Shown: in pieces, positions 7,840 through 16,057 of the stretch
Layout of the letters: every line of letters begins with the position of its first letter
How positions within the stretch are numbered: position 1 is the stretch's first letter
Position numbers and translations under genes: made by a program
Source: an uncultured Acidobacteriota bacterium
GTDB taxonomy: Bacteria > Acidobacteriota > Thermoanaerobaculia > UBA5066
DNA length: 39,691 bases
Assembly: GCA_903845115.1 (NCBI GenBank)
Contig: CAIMWE010000034.1
Coordinates: forward strand, 1 to 39,691
Reading direction: 5' to 3'
Notes under the pieces: model-generated
The model's input: the letters and a program-made list of their open reading frames with translations, nothing else
Database searches by the model: none
Told to the model about the DNA's origin: nothing

Positions 7840-8838
7840 ATGACGCGCGTCTTGATCTCCGGAATCACGGGCCAGGATGGCTCCTACCTCACCGAGGACC
7901 TCCTGTCCGGGGGCGCCGAGGTTCATGGGATCGTGCGCCAGTCGAGCCTCCTCCAGCGGACCCGCCTCGACCACATCCCGGCTCTCGCGGCGGCCCGCAC
8001 GGACGGAAGGCTGAAGCTCCACTACGCCGACCTGTCCGACTCCAGCAGCCTCCAGTGGCTCGTCCGCCAGGTCCAGCCCGATTTCCTCTACCACCTCGCG
8101 GGGCAGAGCCACATCAAGATCTCCTTCGACATGCCCGAGTACACCGCCGATTCGACCGGCCTGGGGACGCTGCGCCTCCTCGAGGCCGTGCGGCAGGGCG
8201 CTCCCGGGTGCCGCTTCTTCCTGGCCGCCACGAGCGAGATCTTCGGTCAGGCGGAGGAGTCGCCTCAGAACGAGAAGACGCCGATGGCCCCGGTGAACCC
8301 CTACGCGGCGGCCAAGGTGTACGCCCTCAATCTCGTCCGGATCTACCGGAGGGCCCACGGACTGTTCGCCTGCAGCGGGATCCTCTTCAACCACGAGAGC
8401 CCGAGGCGCGGCGAGAACTACGTCACCCGGAAGATCGCCCGGGCCGTCGCCCGGATCGCGCGCGGGCTGGAGACCACCGTCCACCTGGGCTCGCTGGAGC
8501 CGAGACGGGACTGGGGCTACGCCCTCGACACGGTGCGGGGCATCCAGGCTATCGCGAACGCTCCGGCTCCGGACGACTACGTCCTGGCGACGGGGGTCGC
8601 CCACTCGGTCCGGGACTTCTGCGAGCTGGCGTTCGGCGTGTGCGAGCTCGACTACCGGAGCCACGTGGTCCTCGATCCCGACTACACGCGCCCCGTGGAG
8701 ATCTTCGAGACGCGGGGGGACGCGAGCAAGGCGAAACGGGAGCTGGGCTGGCAGCCGGACCTCACCTTCGAGGAGCTCGTCCACCTCATGGTCCGATCGG
8801 AGCTGGACGCCCTCGACCGGGGCGAGGAAAACCGCTAG
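7840..8838 (+). CDS. gmd: GDP-mannose 4,6-dehydratase
   Basis: An extended SDR enzyme converting GDP-mannose to GDP-4-keto-6-deoxymannose, the first step to GDP-fucose, GDP-rhamnose and related sugars of surface polysaccharides. The 332-residue protein starts with the nucleotide-binding motif SGITGQDGSYL. It has the catalytic set Thr131/Glu133 (TSEIFG), Tyr155 and Lys159 (YAAAK), and the Gmd hallmarks FNHESPRRGENYVTRKI and YVLATGVAHSVRDF. The stretch near residue 289 (PVEIFETRGDASKAK) differs slightly from the usual form, so a closely related GDP-sugar dehydratase is possible. No sugar epimerase or transferase is adjacent. It overlaps the converging hydrolase gene by 4 bp. Confidence 0.9.
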   Translation: MTRVLISGITGQDGSYLTEDLLSGGAEVHGIVRQSSLLQRTRLDHIPALAAARTDGRLKLHYADLSDSSSLQWLVRQVQPDFLYHLAGQSHIKISFDMPEYTADSTGLGTLRLLEAVRQGAPGCRFFLAATSEIFGQAEESPQNEKTPMAPVNPYAAAKVYALNLVRIYRRAHGLFACSGILFNHESPRRGENYVTRKIARAVARIARGLETTVHLGSLEPRRDWGYALDTVRGIQAIANAPAPDDYVLATGVAHSVRDFCELAFGVCELDYRSHVVLDPDYTRPVEIFETRGDASKAKRELGWQPDLTFEELVHLMVRSELDALDRGEENR

Positions 8839-9626
8839 CCCTCGACCCCTTCCAGGAAGCGCTCGACGATCTCGGCGAAGCCGCGTGGGTCGTCGAGCAT
8901 CGGGTAGTGGCCCTGCCGGTGCAGGCTGAAGAGGCGGGCATCGGTCCGGACTCTCACGAGCTTCTGGACCTCCTCGGGGGCGACGAGAGGGTCTTCTCCG
9001 CCGGCCACGAGGCCGAGCGGGGCTTTTCCGCCCCGAAGACGGTCGGTGAGCGGCGGCGCCTCGAGGATGCCGTCGACGCTTCTCTCGATCGCTTCCGTCG
9101 CGGCGGCGGCGCCCGGGCCGGTCCTGGCCGCGAGGGCCCGTTCCACGAAGCCCTGCTTCCCGGGGCCCTCCGACACGAACCCGTACGAGAGGGCCCGCCT
9201 CATCTGGGCCTCGGAAACGCTCCGGAGGATGGCCGTCCGCGACATCGCCTTCCACTTGAGGCGGTCGGTCAACGAGTATCCGGCGGCCCCGAGCGGGGCG
9301 ACGAGGAGGAGGGACGACAGGAAGCCGTTGGCCGCGGCGAGCTCCCCCGCCACTCGCCCGCCGAGCGAGTGCCCCACGAGGTGAGGGGACTCCAGCCCTT
9401 CCTTCCGGATCAGGTCGCCAACCCACGCGGCGAAGGCCGCCGGGGTCCAGGTCCGGAGCGAGCCGGCGGCCAGGCTGGAGCCGGGAAGGTCCGGGGCGAC
9501 GACCCGGAACCGGGAGGGAAGGAAGGAGATCGCGGCACTCCAGTCCGCGCTCGACCCGCCGAGGCCGTGGAGAAAGACGAGCGAAGGGCTCGCCGCCGAC
9601 CTCGCTCTCGCCCGTGTCGCCGTCAC
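8835..9626 (-). CDS. alpha/beta-fold hydrolase
   Basis: A 263-residue hydrolase with oxyanion motif FLHGLGG, nucleophile Ser87 in GHSLGG, acid in GGEDPLV and catalytic His in GHYPM. The substrate cannot be predicted; esterase or lipase-like activity is likely. The start is placed at the GTG at 9626, which has a good GGAGAGGA ribosome site. The frame continues upstream to 9779, but that extension is the antisense reading of the tRNA-Pro gene and is a common artefact. The 3' end overlaps gmd by 4 bp in convergent orientation. Confidence 0.85.
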   Translation of the reverse strand: MTATRARARSAASPSLVFLHGLGGSSADWSAAISFLPSRFRVVAPDLPGSSLAAGSLRTWTPAAFAAWVGDLIRKEGLESPHLVGHSLGGRVAGELAAANGFLSSLLLVAPLGAAGYSLTDRLKWKAMSRTAILRSVSEAQMRRALSYGFVSEGPGKQGFVERALAARTGPGAAAATEAIERSVDGILEAPPLTDRLRGGKAPLGLVAGGEDPLVAPEEVQKLVRVRTDARLFSLHRQGHYPMLDDPRGFAEIVERFLEGVEG

Positions 9627-9642
9627 CGGCAATCCTCTCCGG

Positions 9643-9671
9643 TTGCGGCAGCCGGCGCGTGCGGAGACAAT
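9643..9671 (+). promoter_or_regulatory. putative promoter of tRNA-Pro
   Basis: TTGCGG, a 17-nt spacer and GACAAT lie 12 nt before the mature tRNA 5' end. It overlaps the 5' leader of the divergent hydrolase gene. Confidence 0.5.
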
Positions 9672-9683
9672 GCGCGCGGAGCG

Positions 9684-9759
9684 CGGGGCGTAGCGCAGGT
9701 GGTAGCGCGGCTGCTTTGGGAGCAGCAGGTCGGCGGTTCGAGTCCGCCCGCCCCGACCA
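9684..9759 (+). tRNA. tRNA-Pro, anticodon TGG
   Basis: A full cloverleaf is visible. The acceptor stem CGGGGCG pairs with CGCCCCG, the D arm has GCGC on both sides of AGGTGGTA, and the anticodon stem GCTGC/GCAGC encloses TTTGGGA with anticodon TGG at 9717-9719. The T stem GGCGG/CCGCC holds TTCGAGT. The 3' CCA is encoded in the genome. The anticodon would read CCA and, with wobble, other proline codons. Confidence 0.97.
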
Positions 9760-9765
9760 GATCCT

Positions 9766-10554
9766 TCACCCGGGAGCACCCGCCGAAAGGTCGGGCGACG
9801 ACGCCGGCGGGGAGGAGACGCCCCGCACGGCGGGAACGATCTCGCCCGGGACGTCCGTGATCACGCTCGCCGCTCCCAGGGCCGCGAAGCGAACGGCTTC
9901 GACGGGATCGTTGACCGTCCACACGTGGACGGGAATCTCCGCGGACCGGGCCTCCGCGAGAAGGCGATCGGAGGCCAGCGCCGCCTGCGGGGCGATGGCG
10001 CGGCACCCCTTCGGCAGGTCGGGCCAGAGCTGTCCCTCGGGACGGTAGGCCGTGCCGTCGAAGAGGAGGCAGGTCTCGATCTGAGGCTCGATCTCGCGAA
10101 TCCTGCGGAGCATCTCCGTGCTGAACGAGAGGACGAGCGCCTTCCCCGTCAGGTGGAACCGGGTCAGCAGGGTGGCCACGCGGAACTCGAGGAGGGAGGG
10201 GCGGGGGGACGGGCAGGTCTTGAGCTCCACGAGGTAGGAGACCTGGCCCCCGTACCGGAGGAACACCTCCCGCAGGGTGGGGACCTCGCCGGAGAACTCG
10301 CCTCGCCGGGACGGTTCCTGCCGGAGCTCGAGGAGCGGAAGGCTCGACAGGGCCACGCGCCGCTCGCCCCGGAGTAGGTCGGGATCGTGGTGGACGACGG
10401 CTTCCCCGTCCGAGGTCAAGCGGACGTCGAGCTCGAATCCGTCGGCGCCCTCCGCCTCCGCCCGGTCGAAGCTCTCGAAGGTGTTCTCGAGCGCCCGGCG
10501 GGGCGAGCCGCGGTGTCCGTACACCCGCGTGGGACCGAGATGAGCTGAGTTCAT
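9766..10554 (-). CDS. glycerophosphodiester phosphodiesterase family protein
   Basis: A 262-residue TIM-barrel enzyme that hydrolyses glycerophosphodiesters to glycerol-3-phosphate and an alcohol. Motifs are YGHRGSPRRALENT with His14, Glu41 and Asp43 in GFELDVRLTSDG, His56 in VVHHDPDLLRG, and VHVWTVNDPVEAVRF near the end, the classic order for the family. No signal peptide is present, so it is likely cytoplasmic (UgpQ-like). The ATG at 10554 is preceded at 9 nt by GATAAT, which shares its core with the promoter of the divergent gene. The stop lies 6 bp past the tRNA-Pro gene. A longer frame continues upstream but is a shadow. Confidence 0.9.
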   Translation of the reverse strand: MNSAHLGPTRVYGHRGSPRRALENTFESFDRAEAEGADGFELDVRLTSDGEAVVHHDPDLLRGERRVALSSLPLLELRQEPSRRGEFSGEVPTLREVFLRYGGQVSYLVELKTCPSPRPSLLEFRVATLLTRFHLTGKALVLSFSTEMLRRIREIEPQIETCLLFDGTAYRPEGQLWPDLPKGCRAIAPQAALASDRLLAEARSAEIPVHVWTVNDPVEAVRFAALGAASVITDVPGEIVPAVRGVSSPPASSPDLSAGAPG

Positions 10555-10563
10555 GGTTCGTGC

Positions 10564-10571
10564 ATTATCCT
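10564..10571. promoter_or_regulatory. overlapping divergent -10 boxes
   Basis: ATTATCCT carries TATCCT on the plus strand, 7 nt before the ATG at 10579. It also carries GATAAT on the minus strand, 9 nt before the ATG at 10554. The two start codons are separated by only 24 bp, so both transcripts would be nearly leaderless and would compete for the same core. Confidence 0.5.
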
Positions 10572-10578
10572 CGCCCCG

Positions 10579-11625
10579 ATGCGGAGCGACGAGAAGAACC
10601 GGAACAGGCCCCCCCGCGCGGCGCGTCCGGCCGTCGTCGCGGCCGACGAGACCCCGGCCGCCCTTAGGCGGAAGCCGGCACGCCGGGCCAGGCCGCTTCC
10701 CGACGGCCCGTTCCCGGTTCCGGTCTCCACGCTCGACTGGCTCCTCTCGCGGGAGAACCTCGCGACTCGATGCGTCGCTCTCCGGGACCTCCTCGGGCGG
10801 ACGTCGAAGGACCCGGAGCTGAAGAAGGCGATCCGGGAGTTTCCGAGAGACCCGTACGTCCGGGACCTCCTCCCTCTCCTGGCCAGGCGGCTGGCTCCGG
10901 GCGGGAGAACCGAGGAGCTCGAGCGGCTTTACGACGGGGGACTGTGGCAGACCCTCTTCCTCACCGAGATCGGCGGGGGAGCGGCTCTCCCGGAGATCCG
11001 GCGCGCCGGGCCGGTCCTGCTGGCCCACTGGGAGCGGAGCTTCGTCGAGATCCAGCGGAACGAACCGCTCTCGGCCGACCCGGTGCCGTTCTCCTTCGCG
11101 TGCCGGGTCCTCGCCCGGATCGGGTTCGCGGAGGATCCCCGCGTCCTGATGGCGGTCGACTTCCTCGCGCGGCGCCGGATGACGGCCGACCGTCAGGCCC
11201 TTCCCGCCTCCAAGGACCTCCTCCTGTACGCGTCGATCCCGGAGGCAGGGCGGACGGCGACGGTCCACGATGCGATCGCGTTCGCCGTGGAACGAGTGGT
11301 GAGGGAGGAGCTGGTGACGGTCGCCGCCGAAGGCTCGCACCCGATCGTCTTCCCGGCCTTCGACCGGTCCGACCCCCTCGAGGTCCTCGAGGCGCTGGCC
11401 GCCGTCGGCGAGGGAAAGCGACCGGGGGTGGCGTCGGCTCTCGCGGTGATCGCCTCCCGGGCCGATCACCGGGCCCGGTGGAGGCTCGAGCGTTCTCCCG
11501 CCTTCCCCATGCTTCTCGAGCTCGAGACGCCGGGGGAGCTCTCGCGATGGGTCACGCTCCGGGTCCTGAGAGTGCTCCAGCACTTCCAGGGCCTGACGAC
11601 GAGCGCGGGAGACCGGAGAGGCTAG
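10579..11625 (+). CDS. uncharacterised alpha-helical protein
   Basis: A 348-residue protein I cannot assign with certainty. After a basic, Ala/Pro-rich N-terminus of ~45 residues comes STLDWLLSRENLATRCVALR and then a run of amphipathic helices. The phrase pattern WLL-x-EN-x-(S/A)-x-R-x-x-x-LRDLLG resembles proteins annotated loosely as prenyltransferase/squalene-cyclase-repeat or alpha-toroid proteins. No catalytic motif, signal peptide or membrane helix is seen. Its stop TAG shares one base with the GTG of the next gene, so the two are coupled. It starts directly after a TATCCT box (leaderless pattern). Function unknown. Confidence 0.75.
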   Translation: MRSDEKNRNRPPRAARPAVVAADETPAALRRKPARRARPLPDGPFPVPVSTLDWLLSRENLATRCVALRDLLGRTSKDPELKKAIREFPRDPYVRDLLPLLARRLAPGGRTEELERLYDGGLWQTLFLTEIGGGAALPEIRRAGPVLLAHWERSFVEIQRNEPLSADPVPFSFACRVLARIGFAEDPRVLMAVDFLARRRMTADRQALPASKDLLLYASIPEAGRTATVHDAIAFAVERVVREELVTVAAEGSHPIVFPAFDRSDPLEVLEALAAVGEGKRPGVASALAVIASRADHRARWRLERSPAFPMLLELETPGELSRWVTLRVLRVLQHFQGLTTSAGDRRG

Positions 11626-12305
11626 TGCTCCGTCCGCGCGATAGGCGTCATCGCGCGCCCGGCGTCGCCCTCGCCGCCATCGCCTTTCTTTCGACGGGCT
11701 GCGGCTCCGACTTCCTCGGGGCGCCGCCTCGCGTGAAGACCGACGGCTTCCGCGCGGTCGCCTCGATCGGGGAGGGAGGGACGGCGAGGTCGTTCGACAT
11801 CGTGGTCCGGGGAAGTGACGTTCGCACCGACCTCGGGAAGGGGACGAGCTGGCCCGTCCTCGTGACCCGGCAGACACCGCCGAGGGCGTTCGAGCTCGAC
11901 CCGGCCGGAAAGCGCTACCGCGAGCTGGACCCCGGCAAGGTCTCCCCGGTGCTCGGGGACTTCCCCCTGGCGCCGGGGTTCTCCGAGCACCGGGAAGCGG
12001 GGCGCCGCGGGCTGACCGAGTACTACCGCGAGAGCGACGCGGTCTTCGCCGGCAACGCCTGCCAGCTCTGGCGGTTCGAGGATCGCCCGGAGGATCCCGG
12101 CTCCCCGTCGACGACCTACTGGGTCTCGCCGGCCCTCGACAACCTCGTGGTGCGGATGGACCGCGAGACGCCGGACGGCGGCGGAACGACCCTGAAGCGC
12201 ACCGTCGAGCTCCGCAACGTCCGGCCCGGGGCGAAGCCGGACCTGTTCGAGGTCCCCGCCGGCTACGCGAAGGCGGCGGCGCCGGAGGCTGGAGCCCGGC
12301 CTTGA
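11625..12305 (+). CDS. predicted lipoprotein, DUF4412-like
   Basis: A 226-residue protein starting at the GTG that overlaps the previous stop. A basic N-terminus is followed by a hydrophobic stretch ([15 protein letters not shown]) ending in a lipobox-like STGC. The -3 residue is not the usual Leu, so lipidation is probable but not certain. The mature part is beta-rich and closes with [18 protein letters not shown], a C-terminal pattern typical of DUF4412 and LolA/LppX-like proteins that carry or bind hydrophobic molecules. It would sit in the periplasm, anchored to a membrane. The 3' end overlaps the dusB start by 4 bp, giving a three-gene coupled unit. The family call is tentative. Confidence 0.7.
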   Translation: MLRPRDRRHRAPGVALAAIAFLSTGCGSDFLGAPPRVKTDGFRAVASIGEGGTARSFDIVVRGSDVRTDLGKGTSWPVLVTRQTPPRAFELDPAGKRYRELDPGKVSPVLGDFPLAPGFSEHREAGRRGLTEYYRESDAVFAGNACQLWRFEDRPEDPGSPSTTYWVSPALDNLVVRMDRETPDGGGTTLKRTVELRNVRPGAKPDLFEVPAGYAKAAAPEAGARP

Positions 12306-13306
12306 ATCCCCTGGTCATCTCCGGGACCCGCCCGATCGCCGTGTCTCCGCCGCTCGTGCTCGCGCCGATGGCGGGGATCACCGACATGACCTACCGCCTT
12401 CTCCTCCGCCGGATCGGAGGGGTGGGGCTGGTGACGATGGAGTTCGTCTCCTCCGAGGGGCTCACGCGCGGGAACCGGAGGACCGAGAGGCTCCTCCGTT
12501 TCGACCCCGCCGAGCGGCCGCTCTCCATCCAGATCTACGGCGCCGACGCCGGCCGGATGGCGGTGGCCGCCGCCCGCGTCGAGGAGCTCGGGGCCGACGT
12601 CTGCGACATCAACATGGGGTGCCCCTCGAACAAGGTCCTGAAGGGGTGCGCGGGAGCCGGGCTGATGCGGGACCTGAAGAAGGCCCGCGAGATCATCGCG
12701 GCCTGCCGCAAGGCTCTGGTCACGACGCCGCTCACGGTGAAGTTCCGGGCCGGGCTCCGGCAGGAGAGCCTGAACTACCTCGAGCTCGGGAGGATCTGCG
12801 AGGGAGAGGGAGTCGCCGCGATCGCCCTCCACCCGAGGACGGCCAGGCAGATGTACACCGGGCGGGCCGACTGGTCCCTGATCGCGCGGCTGAAGGAGGC
12901 CGTCTCCATCCCGGTCATCGGCAACGGAGACGTAGAGACCCCGGAGGATGCGGTCCGGATGTTCGGCGAGACCGGCTGCGACGCGGTGATGATCGGCCGG
13001 GCGACGATGAAGAACCCCTGGATCTTCCGGCAGAGCGCGGCCGCCTGCGAGGGCCGTCCCTACCTGGCCGCGACCCTCGAGGAGCGGAGGGAGATGATCC
13101 TGGACCACTTCCGGCTGATCCAGCGGAACGACGCCGACGTGCCGAAGGCGATGATGGGGAAGCTCCGGACGTTCACCGGCTGGTACACGCACGGGCTCCC
13201 GAGCGGCCGCGACCTCCGCTGCCGGATCCAGTCGCTGTCCAGCCCCCAGGCCTTCCTCGAGGCCGTCGAGGAGTTCTTCGCGGCCAGGAGGCGGGACGCG
13301 GCGTAG
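12302..13306 (+). CDS. dusB: tRNA-dihydrouridine synthase, DusB-type
   Basis: Flavin enzyme reducing specific uridines in the tRNA D loop. The 334-residue protein has [13 protein letters not shown] for FMN binding, [11 protein letters not shown] with catalytic Cys107, [25 protein letters not shown] and [12 protein letters not shown], followed by the FMN phosphate site [13 protein letters not shown]. The length and GxADW motif fit DusB. The start is a TTG at 12302 overlapping the lipoprotein stop (TTGA); no better start precedes the LAPMAG motif. It is likely co-expressed with the two upstream genes, although no functional link to them is obvious. Confidence 0.92.
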   Translation: MNPLVISGTRPIAVSPPLVLAPMAGITDMTYRLLLRRIGGVGLVTMEFVSSEGLTRGNRRTERLLRFDPAERPLSIQIYGADAGRMAVAAARVEELGADVCDINMGCPSNKVLKGCAGAGLMRDLKKAREIIAACRKALVTTPLTVKFRAGLRQESLNYLELGRICEGEGVAAIALHPRTARQMYTGRADWSLIARLKEAVSIPVIGNGDVETPEDAVRMFGETGCDAVMIGRATMKNPWIFRQSAAACEGRPYLAATLEERREMILDHFRLIQRNDADVPKAMMGKLRTFTGWYTHGLPSGRDLRCRIQSLSSPQAFLEAVEEFFAARRRDAA

Positions 13307-13316
13307 GGGAGCGACA

Positions 13317-13328
13317 TTCGCATGCGAA
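13317..13328. repeat. 12-bp perfect palindrome in the dusB 3' gap
   Basis: TTCGCATGCGAA lies 10 bp after the dusB stop, in the 95-bp convergent gap before the methyltransferase-like gene. It lacks a T tract, so a terminator role is doubtful. Confidence 0.4.
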
Positions 13329-13401
13329 AGGCGCGTGTCCCGTTCCACCCGATCGCGGTCAGGGTCCTCCGGCCGGGAATCCCCGTCCGGTGCCTCTCCG
13401 C

Positions 13402-14349
13402 CTACCGCTGACCCGGAAGGAGGTCGATCATCCGGCGCAGCGCGGCGGTGTGGGCCGAAGTCGTTCCGCAGCAGCCGCCGACGATCCTCGCCCCCGCCGA
13501 GATCCACCGCTCCGCCAGCGCCGCGTAGCCGTCCGGAGAGATCGGCTCCGCATAGAGGCCGGCAGCCTCGTCGAGCGCCCGCCCGGTGTTCCCCCAAGCG
13601 GCCAGCGGGTGGTCCGGGAGCGCCCGCGCGATCCGCCGGAGCTCCTCCCCGACGAGGCGGGCGGGAATGCAGTTGACGCCGACCGCGGCGAGCGGGCCCG
13701 CGGCCGCCGACACGGCCCGGGCGGCCTCCTCGAGGCTCTCGCCGGAGAGGAGCCAGCCCTCCCCGCCGGAGACGAAGGTGACGACGACGGCGAGTCCGGT
13801 CGCCCTGGCGCCCCGGGCCGCGGCGACGGCCTCGCGGAGGGAGTTCATCGTCTCGACGACGATGAGGTCGGCCCCCGAGGCGGCCAGTCTCCGGGCCTGC
13901 TCCTCCTGCTCGCGCTCCAGGCGGTCCGGGCCAGGGCAGAGATCCGGGCGGTAGCAATCCTCGAGCGGCGAGAGGGATCCGGCGACCAGGACGGGCCTCC
14001 GCGAGACGTCCGCCCGGGCCCTTCCGAGAGCGCCCCCTTCGCGTGCGAGGGAGACGGCCCTCCGGGTCAGCAGGTCCGCCTCCCGCGGGGCATCCGCCTC
14101 CGGGACGCCCGACGCGACGAGATTCCTGGCGTGCGTCCGGAAGGTCGCGGCCGTCAGGACGTCGGCGCCGGCCGCGGCGTCAGCGGCGTGGACCTCCCGG
14201 AGGAGGTGGCCGTCTCCGCGGAGGGAACGCGCGCTCCAGAGAGGGGGAATCGTGTCGGCCCCTCGCCTGGAGAGCTCGGTCCCGACGGCGGCGTCGAGGA
14301 GGAGGATCTCGCCGGACGAGAGGAACGCGCGACCGTCCAGGGTGCTCAC
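13402..14349 (-). CDS. homocysteine S-methyltransferase family protein
   Basis: A 315-residue protein of the zinc-dependent homocysteine-binding domain family (MHT/MmuM/BHMT type). It starts with LLDAAVGTELSRRG and carries the three zinc cysteines: Cys227 in GVNCIP and Cys293-Cys294 in GGCCGTT near the C-terminus. It stands alone, with no cobalamin or folate domain attached, so the methyl donor may be S-methylmethionine or a betaine-type compound; this is inference. The start is GTG at 14349, divergent from the enoyl reductase with 40 bp between. The acceptor is presumably homocysteine but could be another thiol. Confidence 0.85.
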   Translation of the reverse strand: MSTLDGRAFLSSGEILLLDAAVGTELSRRGADTIPPLWSARSLRGDGHLLREVHAADAAAGADVLTAATFRTHARNLVASGVPEADAPREADLLTRRAVSLAREGGALGRARADVSRRPVLVAGSLSPLEDCYRPDLCPGPDRLEREQEEQARRLAASGADLIVVETMNSLREAVAAARGARATGLAVVVTFVSGGEGWLLSGESLEEAARAVSAAAGPLAAVGVNCIPARLVGEELRRIARALPDHPLAAWGNTGRALDEAAGLYAEPISPDGYAALAERWISAGARIVGGCCGTTSAHTAALRRMIDLLPGQR

Positions 14350-14374
14350 GGTCCAAAGGCCCCGCTCATCTTGC

Positions 14375-14380
14375 TAGTAT
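14375..14380 (+). promoter_or_regulatory. -10-like box of the enoyl reductase gene
   Basis: TAGTAT lies 9 nt before the ATG at 14390, inside a small inverted repeat TCTTGC/GCAAGA (14370-14388). The leader would be only about 3 nt long. Confidence 0.45.
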
Positions 14381-14389
14381 CGCAAGACG

Positions 14390-15193
14390 ATGTCTCAGAA
14401 GAAGAAATGGGCCTTGATCCTCGGAGCCTCGTCCGGGTTCGGCGAGGCGGCGGCCATCGCGCTGGCGAAGGCCGGGCGGAACGTGTTCGGCGTCCACCTC
14501 GACCGGAGAGCGACCCTCCCGAACGTGGACCGGATCGTCGCGACCCTGGCCAGGGAGGGAGCGGCCGCCCGCTTCTTCAACATCAACGCGGCCGATCCCG
14601 AGAAGCGCGCCGAGACCGTGGCCACGATGAGGGAGATCCTCCAGGCTGAAGGGAACCACCCGGGGGGGATCGACGTCCTCCTCCACTCGCTGGCGTTCGG
14701 GACGCTGAGGCCGTTCCTGGCCGACGAAGCCGCGGAGCGGATCTCCCCCGCCCAGGTGGCGATGACCCTGGAAGTGATGGCCAGCTCGCTCATCTACTGG
14801 ACGCAGGAGGTCGTCGCCGGCGGCCTCATGGGAGAGGGCTCCCACGTCTTCGCGATGACGTCGGCGGGCGGGCACCGGATCTGGAGATCGTACGGGGCCG
14901 TCTCCGCCGCCAAGGCGGCGCTCGAGAGCAACTGCCGCCAGCTGGCGGTCGAGCTCGTCCCGAGGAAGATCGCGGTCAACGCGATCCGGGCGGGGGTGAC
15001 CGACACGCCGGCCCTCCGGAAGATCCCGGAGTACCAGCGGATGATCGACCGGTGCCTCGCCCTGCATCCCGCCGGCCGGCTGACCCTCCCCGAGGACATC
15101 GGCTCCGTCATCACGGCGATGGCCCGCCCCGAAACGGTCTGGATGACGGGGAACGTCCTGGGCATCGACGGGACGGAGGACCTGGTCGGGTAG
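14390..15193 (+). CDS. enoyl-ACP reductase of the FabI/FabL (Y-x6-K) type
   Basis: A 267-residue SDR-fold enzyme that should perform the last reduction of the fatty-acid elongation cycle. The N-terminal motif LGASSGFGEA binds NAD(P)H. LLHSLAFGTLRPF matches the family's HS(I/L)AFG stretch. The catalytic pair is Tyr168 and Lys175 with six residues between, the spacing of enoyl reductases rather than the Y-x3-K of ketoacyl reductases. GVTDTPALRKIPEY is the usual late loop. The GASSGFG glycine motif suggests FabL over FabI, but substrate preference cannot be settled by eye. Two further plus-strand genes follow closely, and FabH lies 1.6 kb away on the opposite strand. Confidence 0.87.
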   Translation: MSQKKKWALILGASSGFGEAAAIALAKAGRNVFGVHLDRRATLPNVDRIVATLAREGAAARFFNINAADPEKRAETVATMREILQAEGNHPGGIDVLLHSLAFGTLRPFLADEAAERISPAQVAMTLEVMASSLIYWTQEVVAGGLMGEGSHVFAMTSAGGHRIWRSYGAVSAAKAALESNCRQLAVELVPRKIAVNAIRAGVTDTPALRKIPEYQRMIDRCLALHPAGRLTLPEDIGSVITAMARPETVWMTGNVLGIDGTEDLVG

Positions 15194-15215
15194 AGGGGCC
15201 CGCGCGGAATCCGGA

Positions 15216-16034
15216 ATGCCCGAGATGCTGGTCCTCCCGCCAGACTCGTTCGCCCTCGTGACCGGCGCTTCCTCGGGGATCGGAGAGGCGATCGCCGAAC
15301 GTCTCGCGGCGCGCGGCGTCTCCCTGATCCTCGCCTCGAGGTCGCTCCCGAAGCTGGAGGCGCTCCGGTCGGACTGGTCGGCCCGCTACCGGGTCGCCGT
15401 CGAGACGATCGCGGTCGACCTCTCCGAGCCGGACGGGCCGGCGCGGCTCTGGGCCGCGACGGAGGGGGCGGGAAGAACGGTTTCCCTCCTCGTCAACAAC
15501 GCCGGGTTCGGCCTGAACGGGGCGGAGGCGGAGCTGCCGCTCGAGAGGACGGCCGAGATGATCCGGCTGAACGTCGGGGCGACGGCCGAGCTGACCCACC
15601 GCTTCCTCGTCGCGATGAGGTCCCGCCGGTCGGGGTGGATCCTCAACGTGGCCTCGACGGCCGCCTTTCTGCCCGGTCCCTGGTTCGGAACCTACTCGGC
15701 GACGAAGGCCTTCGTCCTCTCGTTCAGCCAGGCCCTCCACGAGGAGGCGCGGCGGGACGGCGTCACCGTGACGTGCCTCTGCCCGGGCTACACCCGGACG
15801 GGCTTCCAGGCCGCCGCCGGGATGAAGCCGGCCGACGAGACGCCGCTCTTCCCCGTGATGTCGGCCGGGGCGGTCGCGGAGGCCGGTCTCGCGGCCCTCG
15901 AGAGGGGACAGCCGGTCGTCGTCCCCCACTTCCTGGACCGGCTCTGGATCGCCTCCCTCCGGCTGTTCCCGCGCTCGTTTCCGCCGCGCCTCGCCGCGGC
16001 CTTCTTCCGGCGAAGCCGCCGGCAGGGCGCGTAG
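15216..16034 (+). CDS. short-chain dehydrogenase/reductase
   Basis: A 272-residue classical SDR. TGASSGIGEAIAERLA binds the cofactor, NNAGFG is the structural motif, and Ser147, Tyr160 and Lys164 (GTYSATKAF) form the catalytic set. The hydrophobic, basic C-terminal tail (FLDRLWIASLRLFPRSFPPR) is typical of the DltE/YqjQ-like group, often annotated as acting on lipid or sterol-like substrates. Gly13 is not followed by an Arg that would favour NADP, so cofactor choice is open. It begins 22 bp after the enoyl reductase, suggesting one operon and perhaps a lipid substrate. No specific reaction can be claimed. Confidence 0.85.
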   Translation: MPEMLVLPPDSFALVTGASSGIGEAIAERLAARGVSLILASRSLPKLEALRSDWSARYRVAVETIAVDLSEPDGPARLWAATEGAGRTVSLLVNNAGFGLNGAEAELPLERTAEMIRLNVGATAELTHRFLVAMRSRRSGWILNVASTAAFLPGPWFGTYSATKAFVLSFSQALHEEARRDGVTVTCLCPGYTRTGFQAAAGMKPADETPLFPVMSAGAVAEAGLAALERGQPVVVPHFLDRLWIASLRLFPRSFPPRLAAAFFRRSRRQGA

Positions 16035-16057
16035 CAGGACCGGGGAGGAGAGCCACG

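Noticed and set aside
9627-9779. N-terminal extension of the alpha/beta hydrolase
   Set aside because: It is the antisense translation of tRNA-Pro (reading GRGGRTRTADLLL), a well-known false extension. A good ribosome site supports the GTG at 9626.
10555-12387. long upstream extension of the GDPD gene on the minus strand
   Set aside because: It is antisense to two well-supported plus-strand genes, and GDPD motifs begin right after the ATG at 10554.
12619-14649. 676-residue plus-strand open frame
   Set aside because: It runs over dusB, the methyltransferase and the enoyl reductase in the wrong frames and shows no family motif.
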